From Gymnogyps californianus (taxonomy: Eukaryota; Chordata; Aves; Accipitriformes; Cathartidae): 64,000 nucleotides of DNA. The translations under genes and the position numbers were made by a program. Within the stretch, counting starts at the first letter, position 1. Each line of letters opens with the position of its first letter. Under the pieces are notes generated by a model. The model was not told the origin of the DNA, did no database searches, and saw nothing but the letters and a program-made list of their open reading frames with translations. This document shows, piece after piece, positions 60,045 through 64,000 of this stretch. The DNA lies in NCBI RefSeq assembly GCF_018139145.2, contig NC_059474.1:43108344-43172343 (forward strand), given 5' to 3'.

Positions 60045-60050
60045 AATAAA
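60045..60050 (+). terminator. SH3RF1: Possible proximal polyadenylation signal (AATAAA)
   Basis: AATAAA in ACTGAATAAAATTC, about 0.7 kb after the stop codon, with no strong GT-rich element downstream. A further AATAAA occurs at 60301-60306. Both are weak candidates. Confidence 0.25.
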
Positions 60051-60058
60051 ATTCAACC

Positions 60059-60091
60059 ATCTCAAGGTTAGGATCATCTCAAGGTTAGGAA
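60059..60091 (+). repeat. 17-bp tandem duplication in the 3' UTR
   Basis: ATCTCAAGGTTAGGATC occurs twice head to tail, the second copy almost complete. A simple local duplication, probably recent. Confidence 0.85.
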
Positions 60092-60699
60092 GGAAGAAAT
60101 TTAGATTGCTAATAAGAAATTCCCTATACCTTCTGTTTATGTAATAACTTGGCTATTTGAACAAAGCTTAGCTTTGTATATTTGGCCAGTTCTTTGGGCA
60201 TTTAGCGCTCAGGATCCAACAAAATTGGAAGGAATGTTAAAGCCCAACACTTAGAATGATTATATCTTGAAAACATCTGTTTGATAAGACTGAATATAAA
60301 AATAAAATTATAAGTTGTACTTAATGTCTAAAAATGCCTAAGAAGTGTAATTTGCTGTTTTCTTCTCAAATTGATCTGCATGGCCAAGAGATGTTTTAAA
60401 ATGTCTGAGCAATAGTGGTGGTAAGTGATGCACTTGTGTTAAAGTAAAAGGCTGTATGAAACACTGTGAAAACTTTACTAACTTCTTAACCATTGCTACT
60501 TTGGTATGTTCTGACCTTTTCTTTGTCTTGCATGTGTTACTCAATTCTTACAGTAATATAACTGTGCATGGTTGGCATTTTCCATTCCAGTTTCCTGTTG
60601 CTGGGTTATTTTGCTCTGAAAGTTTCCCAAAAGCCACTTGACCAAAACTAGTGAGCAACTCACCTTCAACCAGAGAAGGTGTCCAGTGTTTGAATCATT

Positions 60700-60705
60700 A
60701 ATAAA
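60700..60705 (+). terminator. SH3RF1: Possible proximal polyadenylation signal (AATAAA)
   Basis: AATAAA in CATTAATAAAATATTTTC, 1.36 kb after the stop codon, with TGTCCTTG downstream. Could give a shorter mRNA isoform. Confidence 0.35.
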
Positions 60706-61817
60706 ATATTTTCATGTCCTTGCAGCTGATGGATATAAAGAATACAGCCTGCAAGAAAAGTGTTGTTAGTCTTTCAGGGTTTTGTTAGAGATTTGACACT
60801 GGTGAACACACACGCTACTCAGCTGAACTTGGGGTTTTTTTTTATTTTATTGTTTGATTATAGCAGTTTAATGGTGATTTTTTGCAAGACACTGAGCACC
60901 GTCATCTCCAGTTAAATCTGATGTAATTTGGCTGTTACTCAGCACTTTACAAAGGGAAGCCAGTAGTGTGATTCAGTGTCGCACAGTACACAGAAACAGT
61001 GATGAAAAAGTACACAGTGATGTGTTAAATCCTTATAATTTTTTTTTAAGTTATACGTTGAAAAATATCAAATGTTAATGACAAGGATTTCTTGCAATAT
61101 CAGGTAGTGTCGTGATGGTCTTAAAAATAAGAAAAAATATATCTATAAATATATATAGTTGGACATGACAGCATTCCCAAATTAACCATCTCTCTGAAAC
61201 ACTGTATAATTCAGTTTTTGCATTTTTAATATTTTTAAATAGTTTACTTGAATATTCATGTAATATATAAAGGTTTTGTGAAATGAATTTTAGTTAGAAA
61301 GAAGCTGATACCAGCTTTTGTCAGCATAAATTGGCACTAGTGTGTCATAATATTCTTATTTTGGAAAATTTAGTGCATTTTATATTAAAGACTACTAAAG
61401 GTTAATTTTTTTCTATCTCTACTCTCCATATTTTAAACTAAGTGACTAAGGTACCTCTATTAATAGAATTTCATGGTGTAAGGTCAGTTAAAAATCAGCT
61501 GTTAATCCAATAGTTCTTTTAGATGGAATACATTTTTAATTGATTTTTTTTTTTTTAACATTAAGTAAATGTTTGTAAAAAGGGCTTATTACATAGCAGT
61601 GCAACAATGACAAAAATGCAGTTTATCATGCCTTTTTTGTGATCTATTAGGGGTTATTTTTTGGTTTTGGCTTGGGATTAATTCAGTGTAGAAACAGACA
61701 AACCCTGTGCATTTGCTTTGTGTAATTCCATAAAAAATTTTGTAAGGTATTTTATATCTATGTTTGAAGTCCAGTGAATGTTAAGTGTTTGATTTACTAT
61801 GTTAAACTTCGAATCCT

Positions 61818-61823
61818 AATAAA
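61818..61823 (+). terminator. SH3RF1: Probable main polyadenylation signal (AATAAA)
   Basis: Canonical AATAAA within CCTAATAAATATTTTC, followed by GT-rich TGTGTATG about 30 bp downstream. This is the best signal/downstream-element pair in the region after the stop codon. Cleavage is expected near 61835-61845. RNA evidence is lacking. Confidence 0.6.
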
Positions 61824-61840
61824 TATTTTCTTAGCAAACA

Positions 61841-64000
61841 GCTATATCAAAATGTGTATGCAAACATTAAACATAAATTACTTGTAAAGAATTTGACAAT
61901 AAAATTACCAGAACTTAATTTCAGAATTCATAGGAGGATATTTCTGCTCATAGAGAAAAAGTCTTCAGATTCCATAATGTTAGAAGTTTGGAATGATGAA
62001 TATAATGCAAAAATTGTAGAGAGAACTGAGGATCTGGCTGATCTTTTCCGTCTCCTTATTTCTGCAAGTAACTTCAGCAGACGTAGGTAACTTCCATCTC
62101 AGTCTGATCATGACTGACTAGTTTGGTCTTGTCAACAGCGTATCAGGTGCATAATAGTTATAAAGTGCTTTCCCTAGAGGAAGAAGTGTCTAGCGTGGTG
62201 GATCTGCTGGGTGTATATTGAGAGATAGTCCCCAGCCCTGAGGGTGAAGCATCTACCCGAACTTTCACTGGGGCAAAAGCATTTGGTGGTAGGAGAGTCG
62301 TGTGCCCTGAAGAAGTTTGCTGTGCACAGCAGTCAGACAGTAACTGCCTAACTGGGAGATGTTCTTGATTTGAATGCAGTTATGTGTCTACTATATACGT
62401 GTGGCTGCTGGGAAAATGGTAGAAAGTTAATCCTAAAAGTGTTTGCAAAAATGTTTAGACTCTGTAAACGTTTCAGCTACTGCGATAGACTCCGTGTTAG
62501 TTAAGACTGACCAGGACCTAGATTCTGCTAGCAGTGAGTGATGCAGCATTAAGTCCTCTCTCTAAAGAAGGAGCATCTAGTCTAACTTTCCTTAATTAAG
62601 GGGGGGAGGCAACGTGATTTGTAGAAATGCAGAATAGAGAATACAGAAAAGCAGTTTTATTTGTTTTTCAGAATTGTGATCTGTTATCAGTGCATCCAGA
62701 GGAGAAAAGTGCACACAAACGTCATGGCTGTGCAGCAGAAGTAAGACTATTTTTTGGGTTGGGGTTTTTTTGGTATTGTAATTATTGAGTAATTTGAATA
62801 TGTGTTTAACATTTGGCTTGCCAAAGGTGCCTGAAATCCTGTTCACCTTCACTTCATTACCTCTGCCTTATAGCAATAATGACAATTATGATAGTTTTGC
62901 ATAGGCTTAAAAACATGGCTTCTGAGCATTCTGGCGTTTTTCACAGGGCTGGCAAAATGTTTTAACTGGCTTATTCTTTCCAGTAGCTTTAAGCAAATGT
63001 GTTTAAAGGTGTATATTGACTTTAATGAAACACAAGAATCCACTTGTCTAGTTAAAAAGATTTGTGCCTGGCATTACTAAAACTCCTACGGTGTAGTCTT
63101 TCATATATGTGCACAATAAATAGCAGTGCCACTGGTTTCTGTAGGACATGCCAATGCACCCGTCGTCTTTGGATTCTTATCATGAGTCTGCAATGTGTAT
63201 ACTTCTCAAATCCTTCTCAGGTGCTCTTTCCCTGCACTTTGGTAAGTGGTTAATGGTAAATCTTAAGCAGATTGGAAGTTTGACTTGAGCAAAACCAGTG
63301 TCATAATTCCTTTGAATGACTTAATCATTCATAAGCTGGCATACTTGAAATATTTGTGTATAGAAACAAAAGAGCTGAGAATGGTGATGGTGGATGGTGA
63401 GGACATGGACATTAAATGTGGGGAAAAAATGGGAAAGAGGATTTGGAAGACCTGTATATGGGACCTGAATCGTAGCTAACTTATTTGTGATCTTACCTCA
63501 GTTACCAGAGTCCAGCTCTGTGAAAGGACCTAAGAGGAACTTGGATGCCTAAGGCTGAAAATGCAACCCTTGGTCCTTACCTAGTCTCTTAAGCTTCTAT
63601 TTGTTTGCTGCTTGTGTCTAGAACAACTGCTGTTGCGGTAGGCCCAAGCTGCATCGTTGCTCTCATGTCAAAACACATCTGAAATCCAAAACTAGGCATC
63701 TGTATTCCTGAATTACCTGTAAGGCTTGATATGATGGGTGTGCTTTGAGAATATATATATATCACGCTGAGTACTGAGTTAAATAAAAAACACAACAGGA
63801 GTTGCAGGTTTGCATTAATAAACAGGGGTAGTGTCTACTTTCTACGTAGTCTGTGCAGTGACACTAATATTAGAGGGCTCTCTTGGGAAATGGTATGGAT
63901 GCAATGCATTCTCCTTCCACAGAGTCATCCAACTTGCCCTTACTTTCTGGGAGACAAACTTGTTGAGAGCCTTGAAGTTAGCAGCTGCTCTTGAAAACCT
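61841..64000. other. Downstream intergenic sequence, no gene recognised
   Basis: No ORF with family features on either strand and no recognised repeat family. An (AT)6 run lies at 63751-63762, and an AATAAA at 63782-63787 could be an even more distal poly(A) signal. If the SH3RF1 3' UTR extends that far, this stretch would be transcribed; the sequence alone does not show it. Confidence 0.6.

Larger units (their letters stand above)
59339..61840 (+). other. SH3RF1: SH3RF1 3' UTR (right end inferred)
   Basis: About 2.5 kb of AT-rich sequence after the stop, with several ATTTA pentamers (for example near 59568, 59643 and 59719) and no competing ORF of interest. The right limit is set by the AATAAA at 61818-61823 and the following TGTGTATG at about 61853. 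A 3' UTR of 2-2.5 kb is about what I recall for mammalian SH3RF1. It contains a 17-bp tandem duplication (60059-60091) and weaker upstream poly(A) signals. Confidence 0.75.

Noticed and set aside
1..64000. Bacterial-type systems, CRISPR arrays, tRNA or rRNA genes, intact endogenous retrovirus
   Set aside because: No repeat-spacer arrays, cloverleaf sequences, rRNA signatures or gag/pol/env-like ORFs were seen; the window is an intron-rich vertebrate gene.

Overview
The window is vertebrate nuclear DNA and looks like an ordinary avian or other sauropsid gene locus. The evidence is long AT-rich introns with GT-AG splice sites, a clear CR1 LINE (the dominant retrotransposon of birds and other reptiles), older CR1 and L2-like fossils, and a low density of interspersed repeats overall. 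There are no bacterial-style genes, operons, CRISPR arrays or phage.

One gene can be identified: SH3RF1 (POSH, 'plenty of SH3s'), on the + strand. POSH is a RING-type E3 ubiquitin ligase and scaffold of the Rac-MLK-MKK4/7-JNK pathway. The window holds ten coding exons, at 25910-26185, 27575-27670, 35025-35327, 36256-36366, 43083-43237, 45636-45806, 45971-46230, 49763-50121, 52213-52547 and 59170-59338. They splice in one open frame to 744 codons plus a TGA stop. This covers SH3 domains 1-4, the Rac-binding linker, proline- and serine-rich linkers and the true C-terminus. The RING finger and first ~130 residues (human numbering, from memory) are not here, so the 5' exon(s) and promoter must lie to the left. 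Bases 1-25909 are the 3' part of the intron that follows the RING exon.

Layout: 1-25909 is intron with homopurine/homopyrimidine tracts, a C35 tract, an L2-like fossil and an unexplained 186-codon antisense ORF. From 25910 to 36366 lie SH3-1, SH3-2 and the Rac-binding region; the intron before 35025 carries an ancient CR1 fragment. The intron 36367-43082 carries an old CR1 fragment directly abutting a younger, 5'-truncated CR1. From 43083 to 52547 lie the linkers and SH3-3, and 59170-59338 encodes SH3-4 and the stop. The 3' UTR runs from 59339 to about 61840, with several AATAAA signals (best at 61818). From about 61840 to 64000 I recognise no gene.

I found no undescribed biological system. 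The points most worth checking are the weak 3' splice site of the in-frame exon that encodes half of SH3-2, the C35 and H-DNA-type tracts, the stacked CR1 insertions and the coding-like remnant at about 20.9-21.5 kb.
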